A DNA stretch of 64,000 bases from an uncultured Kordiimonas sp. (lineage in GTDB: Bacteria > Pseudomonadota > Alphaproteobacteria > Sphingomonadales > Kordiimonadaceae), in assembly GCA_947500295.1 (NCBI GenBank), contig CANMRM010000001.1:310001-374000 (forward strand). Reading direction: 5' to 3'. Each line of letters starts with the position of its first letter. The stretch's first letter is position 1. Below the pieces are notes generated by a model, which saw only the letters and a list, made by a program, of their open reading frames with translations, was not told where the DNA came from and did not search any database. The position numbers were made by a program, and so were the translations under genes. This document shows, piece by piece, positions 1 through 7,663 of the stretch.

Positions 1-164
1 TCGAAAATGCCGGACAGCACAGCATAGGCTTCCACTGTCGCGGGCGATTCCGCAAATGTTGCCATCAGGTTGGGCAGGAAGCCGTATGCCTGCTGAACCC
101 CTTGCAGAGTTTCTCTGCTGCCTTCTGGGGCGGTGTCATGAGTATGAATGGTAAAGTTGGTCAT
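1..164 (-). CDS. Carboxymuconolactone decarboxylase (AhpD-like) family protein, N-terminal part
   Basis: Only the first 54 codons lie in the window; the gene runs off the left edge. It starts at an ATG whose complement is at 162-164. The translation opens MTNFTIHTHDTAPEGSRETL and goes on with a GFLPNLMATFAESP segment, which is typical of the first helices of AhpD/CMD-fold peroxidase-related proteins. The catalytic CxxC, if present, would lie beyond the edge. The upstream neighbour on the same strand ends 27 bases before it, so the two are probably cotranscribed from the TetR-controlled promoter near 708-727. Family known: small helical proteins, some acting as alkylhydroperoxidases or decarboxylases. 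The substrate here cannot be told. Confidence 0.75.
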   Translation of the reverse strand, partial: MTNFTIHTHDTAPEGSRETLQGVQQAYGFLPNLMATFAESPATVEAYAVLSGIF

Positions 165-191
165 GTTATTTCTTTCTTTGAATGAGCAGGA

Positions 192-692
192 TTAGTTGTT
201 TGAGTGGGAGTCGTAGGTTTTGCCGCTGATTTTCCATTGACCGTCGTGTTTGTAGAGGACAAAGAAATCAGTGAAGCGGTTGCCGCCCCAGTTTATGAAC
301 TCTACTTTTGCTGCCGCCGCAGGGCCGGAGATATCAATCCAGGCAATATGATGCTGCACTTCGGGTGCCGGACCGCCGCCCGTTACGGCGCTAGCGAAAG
401 CATCAACGTCCATATTGTAGAATTCGCCGCCAATTGAACCGACGATATGGGCATGATCGTAAAAGGCTGAGCGCGTCAGTTTACCGTCGCCTGTTTTTGC
501 GCTGTCGATGTATGGCTGCAACGCCTCGACAACAGCATTGTATTCGCTGAAGCTGTGGGCTTCGTCGACTTTCGTTTCTTTCGTGATTTCACTCATTGTT
601 TTGTTTCTTTCCGTTGGGGTTTGTGAATAAGCGTGGGGCGCCAGAAGCATCAGCGCCAAGGCGGTAGCTAGAAGGCTTCCATATTTGTTCAT
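192..692 (-). CDS. Secreted NTF2-fold (lumazine-binding/SnoaL-like) protein
   Basis: A 166-residue protein with a signal peptide (MNKYGSLLATALALMLLAPH, cleavage likely after AYS-Q) and a mature domain of about 125 residues. The pattern of an N-terminal helix (FSEYNAVVEALQPYIDSAKTGD), a central H-x-H region and a closing beta hairpin (FFVLYKHDGQWKISGKTYDS) fits the NTF2-like superfamily, closest to putative lumazine-binding proteins. I chose the ATG at 690-692; an in-frame TTG at 704 would add four residues but lies closer to the palindromic operator. It sits between the TetR gene upstream and the CMD gene downstream, all on one strand. Such domains may be enzymes or ligand carriers; no catalytic residue can be named. 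The export signal places it in the periplasm. Confidence 0.75.
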   Translation of the reverse strand: MNKYGSLLATALALMLLAPHAYSQTPTERNKTMSEITKETKVDEAHSFSEYNAVVEALQPYIDSAKTGDGKLTRSAFYDHAHIVGSIGGEFYNMDVDAFASAVTGGGPAPEVQHHIAWIDISGPAAAAKVEFINWGGNRFTDFFVLYKHDGQWKISGKTYDSHSNN

Positions 693-707
693 TGTTGTTT
701 CCAAACT

Positions 708-727
708 TACCTATATACAGGTAGATA
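708..727. promoter_or_regulatory. Palindromic operator, probable TetR site A
   Basis: TACCTATATACAGGTA at 708-723 is a palindrome with one mismatched pair. It starts 16 bases upstream of the NTF2-fold gene's ATG. Aligned over 709-727 it matches 14 of 19 positions of the second palindrome at 1292-1311, in front of the TetR gene. A shared motif at both promoters of one locus is the usual sign of an autoregulated local repressor. Binding is inferred. Confidence 0.6.
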
Positions 728-744
728 TCAGGCATAAAAAAATA

Positions 745-1278
745 TCAGCTTTTCAAAAAGCCTATCAAAGCATCATGTACGATTTTAGGGTCGTTTCTCA
801 GACGAGCGAGCAGCAGGGAGCCCTCCAGGCCGCTTAAAAACCGTACCGCCAGCAATTTCGCATTTTTATGCCCCATCTCTTTAAACTGCTGCGCAAGCCA
901 TGCCTGGTATCCGGTAAAGTAAACGTCCAGCAGTTTGCTCACCCGGGGGCTGACGGACTGAAGCTCTGCGGCCATCATGCCGCAGAGGCAGAATTTTTTG
1001 TTCACGGCGTAGTTTTGAAAATATTCAATGACAGCTTCCAGCCGTTTTTTGGGTGTATTGACCGCCGAGTTCATGTCTTCAAAAATCTGGCTATGTGATT
1101 GATGGGTACGTTCCACCAGAGCGACTGCGAGATCATCCTTGCTCCTGAAATAATAGTGGATGCTCGCGGCTTTGATTCCGATTTCGTCAGCCAGATCCAG
1201 ATAGCTGAAGCCATTGAATCCCCTGGTCTGGGTTAACTGCTCAGCGAGGTCGAGAATTTTTGTCTTGGTATTTGTCAT
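745..1278 (-). CDS. TetR/AcrR family transcriptional regulator
   Basis: A 177-residue protein. The N-terminal TetR helix-turn-helix spans about residues 5-50: ILDLAEQLTQTRGFNGFSY, then DLADEIGIKAASIHYYF and the RSKDDLAVAL helix. The C-terminal ligand domain contains CLCGMMAAEL (about residues 97-106), the conserved Cys-Gly region of the NemR/AcuR-like subgroup, in which cysteines can sense electrophiles in some members. It is upstream of, and on the same strand as, the NTF2-fold and CMD genes. A palindrome lies 14 bases before its ATG and a related one before the next gene, so it probably represses itself and that operon. The inducer is unknown; an electrophile or peroxide would suit the CMD neighbour, but that is inference. 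Confidence 0.9.
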   Translation of the reverse strand: MTNTKTKILDLAEQLTQTRGFNGFSYLDLADEIGIKAASIHYYFRSKDDLAVALVERTHQSHSQIFEDMNSAVNTPKKRLEAVIEYFQNYAVNKKFCLCGMMAAELQSVSPRVSKLLDVYFTGYQAWLAQQFKEMGHKNAKLLAVRFLSGLEGSLLLARLRNDPKIVHDALIGFLKS

Positions 1279-1291
1279 ATCATCATCAATC

Positions 1292-1311
1292 TATCTACAT
1301 GCATATAGATA
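1292..1311. promoter_or_regulatory. Palindromic operator, probable TetR site B (autoregulation)
   Basis: TATCTACATGCATATAGATA is a 20-bp palindrome with 9 of 10 pairs matching, centred on ATGCAT. It begins 14 bases upstream of the TetR start codon. It resembles the palindrome at 708-727 in sequence and in its distance to a start codon, consistent with one repressor binding both. Confidence 0.6.
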
Positions 1312-1356
1312 AGGCGGATCGAAAATTGTGCAAGCTTTTTTTTCGGCTCTCACTTT

Positions 1357-1436
1357 CCATCATCCACCCCAGCCATCATCCACCCCAGCCATCATCCACC
1401 CCAGCCATCATCCACCCCAGCCATTATCCATCTCAG
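1357..1436. repeat. 16-bp tandem repeat (minisatellite), 4 exact units and 1 decayed unit
   Basis: The unit CCATCATCCACCCCAG occurs four times without change (1357-1372, 1373-1388, 1389-1404, 1405-1420). A fifth copy at 1421-1436 differs at three positions. The unit length is not a multiple of three, and unspaced adjacent units rule out CRISPR. It lies in the 375-base gap between the TetR gene and the secreted protein at 1654. Apart from the TetR operator I see nothing else firm in that gap. Such arrays often vary in copy number by slippage. Confidence 0.95.
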
Positions 1437-1653
1437 TGGCGACGGGCACCGTGGTCCGTCGACAACAAAAAGCGACCGTTCATCCCATCACACTGGGCAA
1501 CCCGGTCGCATCTCCTGATGGTTTTTATTCATTTCCTGCGAAACCAGTGCCGTTCATATGAACGCATGATGCAGGAAATATGGCCACATATTCCGCGGGT
1601 TTTTGACCAATCATGGGGTTTTCCTGGCTCCATAAGCAGTCCGAGGGGGCGTT

Positions 1654-2280
1654 ATGAAAATTCTTGAATTGGTTCACAGCAGGTTGAAGCCTATCTGCGT
1701 TGCCTTCGCGGGCAGCGTGGCAGTCAGCATTCTTGCTGCCGGTCTCCCAGGGGCCCAGAGCCTTCAATTGGTATCCGACCGCGCTGCCATATTTGATGGC
1801 ACACCCAGCATACCGATGGCCAATTTCGACAAGTTGCACGGCGTCTGGCGGGTCGAAAGCCACAGCTTGAAAGACCGCATGTCAGGCGAAACCGTTTGGC
1901 AGGAAAACCACATGCAGACCGAGTACCGGGTTCTTCTGGATGGTCTGGTCGTCGTCAACGACACCTACGGAACTTTCAATAACCGGCCCATGCACGGGCT
2001 TATGTTTCGGGCGTATGACCCAGACAAGGACGAATGGGTTTTTCAATGGATGAGCAAAGGCTACCCGCATCTCACTGAGCAGGTTCGCGGCCGGTTCGAA
2101 AATGGGGTCGGGGTTTTTTACGGCACGGAAACCAACAAGGGTCGGCGGTTTCGCATGCGGTTCAGATGGAAGATGATCAGCGAAGACCATGCCTTCTGGG
2201 AACAGGCATACCAGCACCCCGAAACAGGCAACTGGGAGGTGAACTGGACATTGGATTTGCGGCGGAACAGCAGCAGCTAA
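1654..2280 (+). CDS. Secreted hypothetical protein, DUF1579/lipocalin-like
   Basis: A 208-residue protein starting at an ATG preceded by GAGGGGG. The first ~36 residues contain a hydrophobic stretch (ICVAFAGSVAVSILAAGLPG) ending near AQS, so export is likely. The mature part has a repeated beta-strand look: LHGVWRVESHSL, TEYRVLLDGLVVVNDTYG, MFRAYDPDKDEWVFQWMSKG, FYGTETNKGRRFRMRFRWKM and FWEQAYQHPETGNWEVNWTL. Short W-x-V strands followed by D-x-Y-D-x-x-x-x-x-W are typical of DUF1579-type and related heme/lipid-binding beta-barrel proteins. No catalytic motif is visible. It is a single gene, convergent with the DUF1501 gene, with a 74-base gap. Confidence 0.6.
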   Translation: MKILELVHSRLKPICVAFAGSVAVSILAAGLPGAQSLQLVSDRAAIFDGTPSIPMANFDKLHGVWRVESHSLKDRMSGETVWQENHMQTEYRVLLDGLVVVNDTYGTFNNRPMHGLMFRAYDPDKDEWVFQWMSKGYPHLTEQVRGRFENGVGVFYGTETNKGRRFRMRFRWKMISEDHAFWEQAYQHPETGNWEVNWTLDLRRNSSS

Positions 2281-2354
2281 CAAGTGGCAACTTACTGCCA
2301 GAGTGCGCAGGCTTACTCGGCAGCAGGACGACCTCCCGGATGACCAGTGGATGC

Positions 2355-3776
2355 CTAGCCAAACAGGTCGATCGCACCGCTCTGAAAGTTGCCCAGATTG
2401 GGTAGCGCCGCCGCAAGTTCCTGATCCGAGAGACCAAACCATTTGCCAAGCGGTTCAGCAAACTGTTCCACCGAGGTGCTGGGGATCAGCCTGCCGCCCC
2501 CCACGTCATTGTCATGGTCAAAGTCGGTGGGCGGCACGCTGCCGTATATCTGGCGGCCGTTGACGGCTCCCCCCATGACAAACTGGGTACCGCCCCAGCC
2601 GTGGTCCGTGCCGTCACCGTTGATCGCGAGCGTGCGGCCAAACTCGCTCGCGGTGAAAAGCGTGACGTCATTTTGCGTGCCCAACTCCTGCATGGCGGTC
2701 TGGAAGGCGGCAAATCCACCATCAATTTGACTATGAAGACCAGGCAGCGTCTGTGCCTGGTCGTCATGAGTATCGAACCCGCCAATGGCAACAAAAAACA
2801 CCTGCCTGTTCACCAGCATCACGTTCCTGAGCGAAATAGTTTCCGCTACCGACCGGAGCTGTTGGCCAAGCCAGTTTTCCGGGAACTGGGTATTGAGCGG
2901 AACCCGGTTTTCAAGCGCTTCGTTAAAGCGGTTGTTGGCGTCCAGCGCCCCTTCCATTGCATCCGCAACATCGCGCTCGATCAGGTTCGATCCATTAAAT
3001 CCCTGCGCGCTGAAATGCCGGGTCAGGATGTCAAACGCCGGGCTGTCCTGATAGGAGAAAAACTCCAGCACATTCACTTTGGCGCCGCCCTCCCCGCTCA
3101 CTTGATAGGGCTTGGTGCGGTCACCGGTCAGAAACAGCTGGTTACCGCCGTTTGTAATGGTGGTGAAGACATTGGCGCTGCCATTGGAATTTGCGCCCGA
3201 GGCAACCGCGGCATCGGCAAACAGGCCACCCCACCCGAACTGCGCCCCTTCAGGCTCGCTCGATTGCCATGTGGATTGCTGGTCATTGTGGGAAAAGAGC
3301 CGCGGTGGCAACCGGCGGGACCCTGCCTCCACCTGTGCTTTTGTCACCGGTTCAATCAGCGGTCCCACATTGTCAACGATCGCGAGGTTCCCCTGCTGGA
3401 ACAATGAGCGCAGGTTCGGGAGCTGTGGCGGCAGGGCAAATTCACGCCCGTCAAGGCTGCCGCTGTTATCAGGGGAAAGCTGCAGCAGGTTCGACCGGGC
3501 GCGTCCTCCGCCATGCTGTCCCACCATGGAGGCCCGTATCTGCGCGTAGCGGTCGTAGGATGACTGATCGTGCGGTATCAGCGTGTCATAATTGTCCATG
3601 CCGCCGAGGAAAAAGACGCATACAAGCGCTTTGTAGCCATCGGTGTCTGCGGCGTGCGCAGGAAACATGGACAGGCTGGAAGAGAGCCCGCCAAGGCTGG
3701 TCGCTGCAAGACAGGATGCACTGGTTCTTTTCAGAAAGGCGCGTCGGTTCAAACGCTTTAAATCATCATGTGTCAT
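2355..3776 (-). CDS. DUF1501 family protein, Tat-exported (copy 1)
   Basis: A 473-residue protein with a twin-arginine signal (NRRAFLKRTSASCLAATSLG, near residues 10-29) ending after HAA. The mature domain follows the DUF1501 pattern: ALVCVFFLGGMDNYDTLIPH after the signal, SRRLPPRLFSHNDQQSTW in the middle, and FFVAIGGFDTHDDQAQTLPG then ASEFGRTLAINGDGTDHGWG near the C terminus. The His/Asp-rich GFDTHDDQ and GTDHGWG motifs are those expected for metal binding in this alkaline-phosphatase-like fold. No enzymatic activity is established for the family to my knowledge. It overlaps the stop of the upstream DUF1800 gene by 4 bases (ATGA), so the pair is translationally coupled. It is a close paralogue of the protein at 5973-7391. 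Confidence 0.92.
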   Translation of the reverse strand: MTHDDLKRLNRRAFLKRTSASCLAATSLGGLSSSLSMFPAHAADTDGYKALVCVFFLGGMDNYDTLIPHDQSSYDRYAQIRASMVGQHGGGRARSNLLQLSPDNSGSLDGREFALPPQLPNLRSLFQQGNLAIVDNVGPLIEPVTKAQVEAGSRRLPPRLFSHNDQQSTWQSSEPEGAQFGWGGLFADAAVASGANSNGSANVFTTITNGGNQLFLTGDRTKPYQVSGEGGAKVNVLEFFSYQDSPAFDILTRHFSAQGFNGSNLIERDVADAMEGALDANNRFNEALENRVPLNTQFPENWLGQQLRSVAETISLRNVMLVNRQVFFVAIGGFDTHDDQAQTLPGLHSQIDGGFAAFQTAMQELGTQNDVTLFTASEFGRTLAINGDGTDHGWGGTQFVMGGAVNGRQIYGSVPPTDFDHDNDVGGGRLIPSTSVEQFAEPLGKWFGLSDQELAAALPNLGNFQSGAIDLFG

Positions 3777-5632
3777 CGCTGCACCAGAAAATCAGGAGAA
3801 GTCATCATAAGAAGAGCCGCCAGTTGTGCCCGGGATGTCGGGCCGTCATAGTCGGGGTCAAACTCGTTCGTGAGCGGCAGTTCCCCGACAAACTCAACAA
3901 TGGTTGCCCGTGTTGCCTCGGAAAGCGTGCCGTAGGTCAAAAGCCCGTCCAGATGGTCGACGAGTGCTTCCGGGTCAGTCGCCAGGTCGATTTCCTCGCT
4001 ATAGTCTGCAATGAAGCTCGTGCGTGCCCGTGTTGGCGAAAAACTGACATTGAGAAACTCGAAAATGTCTTCTAGCACCTCGTCATCCAGGTCTTCGGCC
4101 TGATTTGCCACAAAGTATGTCATGAAGTTCGAAAAGCCTGCGATCGTGCTCGTGTTGATGAGCTGAAACTCCGGCATCGTCAGGCCTTGTGCCCCGGTTT
4201 GCGTGCCGGGCGCCACATACCCCGGGCGGAAGAAGTTAAACACCGAAGGTGCCCTGAACGGTTGCTGTGACAGGGCTTCGGGTGAACTGGTGTACCAAAG
4301 CTGAAAAGTGGCCTCGGGGGAGATGGTGCCGGCATCGAAGGCGCGCGCCCAGTTGGCAAAGCGAATGACCGGCTCGCGCACCTTGCCAAAACTGCTGCCG
4401 GCGATATCCGGCTCTGTTCGCGCGTCATCGTCAAACAGGATCGCAGCAATGGTGGCCTGCATGTCGCCGCGGCGACCGTCGCCGACTGTTCTCCCATCCG
4501 GCAATTCATAGCTGCCATTTTCAAAGGCCGTTGCAACGCGCCTCAAATAATCAGGGCTTGGATGACTGGTCACCAGCCGCTGGATCAACTGGCGGCTCAC
4601 AAATGGCGCAACGCTGGGCTGGTCAAATATATGGTCAAGCGCCTGGTCGATGCTGTCTTCGGCGCCTGTTCCCGCAGGAATGGTCAGCCCGAGGAAGCTT
4701 TTCGCTTCTTCGGAGTGGAACTGGTCGTAAATCAACATCGGTTCGTCAAGGTCGCTCTCGCGGTCAAAGTCGCAACTTTCACCGCCGGCAAAATCAATGT
4801 CGAAATGATCGCAGCTGAAGGACAGGCCGGTGAAAACACGGGCAAGCCCGGTGATGTCCGTATTGTCATAAGTTTCGATCGGGTTATTGCTACCGTCCAG
4901 CCGCTGCGAGCCGTCCAGCTCAAGCTCGTTGAGGCCGACAGTGAACAGTTGCATCAATTCCCGGGCGTAGTTTTCGTCTGGCATGCGGCCGGTTTCCGGG
5001 TCACCCTTACGGTTGCCAAGATAGGTGAGATAATGGCCCATCGCCGGAGAGTAGGTTACGTCTTCGATAAGGTCGCGGTAATTACCGAAGGCGTTGCGCA
5101 CCAATATGTCCTGATAGTAGCCAAGCGCTTCTGGCTCGCTGGCAAGCAGGTCGCTCGAAGCGTTGGACACAACCAGAATTTCAGACAGGGCAAAGGCTAC
5201 GCGCTGGCGCAGCTGGTCCTGGCCACCAATCGCATTGTACCAGAAGGAAAACAATGTGGTCATGCCGGCAAAATTGCTGAACTCTTCGTCGGGGGTCTCG
5301 TCAAACGCCAGATAGCTGTCAATACGCGGCAGGTTGAGGCTGGGTGGTGCGTTGAACTGCGAAACAATCCAGTCTGACGGCGCTGTGCCCGTGAGGGTAT
5401 CGAGATCCAGCTTGGTCGGCCCAAAGGTTGCCTGGGTGAGGAAACGTGCGGTCGAGTCCCGGGTTTCAAAAGCCGCACTTGCCGGTTCTTTTGGCGGTGG
5501 CGGCGTTGTCGGCGGATTTGGTGGCGGTGTTGATGTATCCTCATCCCCACCATTGCAGGCGGCAAGCAAACCGATGGACACAAAAGCAAAAGCCATGCGT
5601 GCCCCACGGAGAAAGTATCTGGACTCTGCCAC
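3773..5632 (-). CDS. DUF1800 family lipoprotein (copy 1)
   Basis: A 619-residue protein beginning at a GTG with AAAGGGGG upstream. It has a lipoprotein signal with lipobox LLAAC (Cys26), followed by a Pro/Thr-rich linker and then the DUF1800 domain. Recognisable blocks are TARFLTQATFGPTKLDLDTL, the helical RQRVAFALSEILVVS, the MGHYLTYLGNRKGD and PDENYARELMQLFTVGLNEL block, SRQLIQRLVTSHPSPDYLRR, and the C-terminal AQLAALLMMTSPDFLVQR. Family function is unknown; genes usually pair with DUF1501, as here. It is probably anchored in the outer or inner membrane facing the periplasm, as partner of the Tat-exported DUF1501 protein. Its upstream region resembles that of copy 2, so the duplication included the promoter. 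Confidence 0.92.
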   Translation of the reverse strand: MAESRYFLRGARMAFAFVSIGLLAACNGGDEDTSTPPPNPPTTPPPPKEPASAAFETRDSTARFLTQATFGPTKLDLDTLTGTAPSDWIVSQFNAPPSLNLPRIDSYLAFDETPDEEFSNFAGMTTLFSFWYNAIGGQDQLRQRVAFALSEILVVSNASSDLLASEPEALGYYQDILVRNAFGNYRDLIEDVTYSPAMGHYLTYLGNRKGDPETGRMPDENYARELMQLFTVGLNELELDGSQRLDGSNNPIETYDNTDITGLARVFTGLSFSCDHFDIDFAGGESCDFDRESDLDEPMLIYDQFHSEEAKSFLGLTIPAGTGAEDSIDQALDHIFDQPSVAPFVSRQLIQRLVTSHPSPDYLRRVATAFENGSYELPDGRTVGDGRRGDMQATIAAILFDDDARTEPDIAGSSFGKVREPVIRFANWARAFDAGTISPEATFQLWYTSSPEALSQQPFRAPSVFNFFRPGYVAPGTQTGAQGLTMPEFQLINTSTIAGFSNFMTYFVANQAEDLDDEVLEDIFEFLNVSFSPTRARTSFIADYSEEIDLATDPEALVDHLDGLLTYGTLSEATRATIVEFVGELPLTNEFDPDYDGPTSRAQLAALLMMTSPDFLVQR

Positions 5633-5972
5633 GGCCAGTTCCCCCTTTTTTCAACCCCGACCCCCGTCGGCAATGTCTTTTCAGTCCGGCAATACCGGAA
5701 CATCTTACCTTATTCCAAATTTCTTTTCCGGGCGTTTATAATTGGCGCCAGTTTTATGAGAAATTGAGTCAAAAGTGTGCCGGACCAAATCTCATCAGAC
5801 ACAGGTTCCGCGTTTTTTCAACGTGGCGCTTCAGCGGCAGCGTCCCTTAGCGGCACTTGGGATTGACTATGAGGGATAGCGGGTGGGAGGCAGGAGGGTG
5901 TGTTGGCGGGCGATGGTTTGCCGCCGCCCGCGGATCTCATGCGGTTTTGAGTTGGACACAATCGTCCGCCGC
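5633..5972. other. Intergenic region with the copy-1 DUF1800 promoter
   Basis: This 340-base gap separates the two DUF1800/DUF1501 units. The 5680-5760 stretch can be aligned by eye with 9598-9670 upstream of DUF1800 copy 2 (CCGGCAA, then TTATTCC, AATTT and CAGTTTT in the same order), so the promoter was duplicated with the genes. I find no Pho-box here. The gap also holds the GC-rich hairpin at 5906-5931. No further gene is supported. Confidence 0.6.
5906..5931 (-). terminator. GC-rich hairpin downstream of DUF1501 copy 2
   Basis: GCGGGCG and CGCCCGC form a perfect 7-bp stem with a 12-base loop, about 40 bases after the stop of the DUF1501 gene ending at 5973. No T-run follows in the direction of transcription, so it is at best a weak or factor-dependent terminator, or an mRNA-stabilising hairpin. 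Confidence 0.35.
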
Positions 5973-7391
5973 TTAAGCAAACAGATTGACTGCTCCGCTT
6001 TGGAAGTTGCCAAGATTGGGCAGGGCTGCGGCCAGCTCCTGATCAGAAAGGCCAAACCATTTACCAAGCGGTTCCGCGAACTGCTCCACTGATGTGCTCG
6101 GGATCAGGCGGCCACCGCCGACATCATTTTCATGGTCGAAATCGCTGACGGGAACCTTGCCATATATCTCACGGCCCTTTACGGCGCCGCCCATCACAAA
6201 CTGGGTGCCGCCCCAGCCGTGGTCCGTGCCATCACCGTTGATCGCAAGGGTGCGACCAAACTCGCTCGCGGTAAAGAGAGTGACGTCATTCTGCGTGCCA
6301 AGCTCCCGCATGGCGGCATCAAAGGCCACCAGCGCGCTATCGATCTGGCTATGCAGACCGGGCAATGAATCAGCCTGGTCGTCGTGTGTGTCGAAGCCGC
6401 CAATGGCTACATAGAACACCTGCCTGTTCACCAACATGACATCCCTGAGTGAAATGGTTTTGGCAACGGACCTGAGCTGTTGGCCAAGTGGACTTTGCGG
6501 AAACTCGGTCGACAGCGGCAATCCATTTTCAACAGCGTCGTTGAAAAGATTGTTGGCTTCGACAGAACCAGCCATGGCTGAGGCGATGTCACGTTTTATA
6601 AGATTGGATCCATTAAATCTGGTTGCCCTGAAGTGGCGGTTCAATACGTCAAAGGCACCGCTGTTGCGGTCTTCGAATTCGCCCACTATGTCAACGACTT
6701 CTGCCTGTTCTCCACTAACCTGATATGGCTGCGTTCTGTTTCCTGTCAGGAAGAGCTGACTACCGTCGCTGGTGACAGTGGTGAAGACATTGGCATTGCT
6801 GTTTGAGTTTGCACCCGAGTTCACCGCGGCGTCCGCAAACAGGCCGCCCCAACCAAATTGCGCGCCTTCAGGCTCATTGGATTGCCAGACCGACTGCTGG
6901 TCGTTGTGCGAAAACAAACGGGGTGGCAACCGGCGGGAGCCTGCAAGCACCTGTTCCTTGGTGGCAGGTTCCACAAGCGGGCCCACATTGTCGACCATTG
7001 CCAGGTTGCCCTGCTGAAAGAGGGTGCGAAGGCCCGACAGCTGAGGAGGCAGAGCAAATTGCCTGCCGTCAAAACCGGAAGTGGTGTCCGGTGACAATTG
7101 CAGCAGGTTTGACCTGTCCCGGCTTCCGCTGTGACGCGAGACCATGGATGCCCTGATTTGTGCCCAACGGTCATAAGACGACTGATCGTAGGGAATTAAC
7201 GTGTCAAAATTGTCCATACCGCCCAAAAGAAAGACACACACGAGTGCCTTATAGCCATCTGTATTGGCGGCGTGAGCCGGAAACATAGACAGGCTTGAGG
7301 TCAGGCTACCGGCAGTGGCTGCAAGGGCTGTAGCACTGGTTCTTTTCAGGAAAGCGCGCCGGTCCAGGCTCATGCGTGGATACTGTTTCAT
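5973..7391 (-). CDS. DUF1501 family protein, Tat-exported (copy 2)
   Basis: A 472-residue paralogue of the protein at 2355-3776, nearly identical in layout. It has a twin-arginine signal (LDRRAFLKRTSATALAATAG) ending near HAA, then ALVCVFLLGGMDNFDTLIPY, SRRLPPRLFSHNDQQSVW, FYVAIGGFDTHDDQADSLPG and SEFGRTLAINGDGTDHGWGG. The C-terminal segment from about GGGRLIPSTSVEQFAEPLGK to the end is almost unchanged between copies, while the middle differs more. The ATG overlaps the stop of the small chimeric gene by 4 bases. Export as a folded protein suggests a bound cofactor or metal. The activity is unknown. Confidence 0.92.
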   Translation of the reverse strand: MKQYPRMSLDRRAFLKRTSATALAATAGSLTSSLSMFPAHAANTDGYKALVCVFLLGGMDNFDTLIPYDQSSYDRWAQIRASMVSRHSGSRDRSNLLQLSPDTTSGFDGRQFALPPQLSGLRTLFQQGNLAMVDNVGPLVEPATKEQVLAGSRRLPPRLFSHNDQQSVWQSNEPEGAQFGWGGLFADAAVNSGANSNSNANVFTTVTSDGSQLFLTGNRTQPYQVSGEQAEVVDIVGEFEDRNSGAFDVLNRHFRATRFNGSNLIKRDIASAMAGSVEANNLFNDAVENGLPLSTEFPQSPLGQQLRSVAKTISLRDVMLVNRQVFYVAIGGFDTHDDQADSLPGLHSQIDSALVAFDAAMRELGTQNDVTLFTASEFGRTLAINGDGTDHGWGGTQFVMGGAVKGREIYGKVPVSDFDHENDVGGGRLIPSTSVEQFAEPLGKWFGLSDQELAAALPNLGNFQSGAVNLFA

Positions 7392-7663
7392 TGTTGCACC
7401 ATATTGTCTTGATTGGTCATGATGGCGAGGAGGACAACCTGTGTGCGCACCACTGGTCCATCATAGTTTTCTTCCTCCTCTTTGGTCAGAGGGATCATGC
7501 GGATCCGTTCGACAATGTCTTCCTTGATTGCGTCGGATGTTGTGCCTTGGGTTAGCAGCAGATCCAGATAATCAACGAGTGCCTGCGGCTCGCGGGCAAG
7601 CTCAACTTCTTCACGCTTCAGAAAGGCGTATCTGTCGGGGCCTTTGTTCGAGTTCTGTTTCAT
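7388..7663 (-). CDS. Truncated DUF1800 C-terminal fragment with a DUF1501-like start (recombination remnant)
   Basis: A 91-residue intact frame with 4-base ATGA overlaps at both ends, so it is probably still translated. Residues from about 27 on match the last ~65 residues of the DUF1800 protein upstream (PQALVDYLDLLLTQGTTSD, IKEDIVERI, NYDGPVVRTQ, ending MVQQ). The first ~17 residues instead look like the start of the DUF1501 protein next door: MKQ, then DRYAFLKR against DRRAFLKR. The N-terminal half of DUF1800 and its signal peptide are absent. The simplest reading is an in-frame deletion that fused the start of one DUF1501 copy to the end of one DUF1800 copy. A plain N-terminal truncation of DUF1800 is possible, since R..F...EE also aligns there. 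It has no export signal, so function is doubtful. Confidence 0.8.
   Translation of the reverse strand: MKQNSNKGPDRYAFLKREEVELAREPQALVDYLDLLLTQGTTSDAIKEDIVERIRMIPLTKEEEENYDGPVVRTQVVLLAIMTNQDNMVQQ

Noticed and set aside
1357-1436. CRISPR array
   Set aside because: Units are adjacent with no spacers and no cas genes are present.
1260-1667. Plus-strand frames through the 16-bp repeat
   Set aside because: The repeat shifts frame at each unit, the peptide is low-complexity, and it has no start signal.
2514-4075. Long open frames on the plus strand opposite the DUF1501 and DUF1800 genes (about 295 residues each)
   Set aside because: They mirror well-supported genes, have no ribosome-binding sites and no recognisable domains. 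They arise from codon bias of the real strand.
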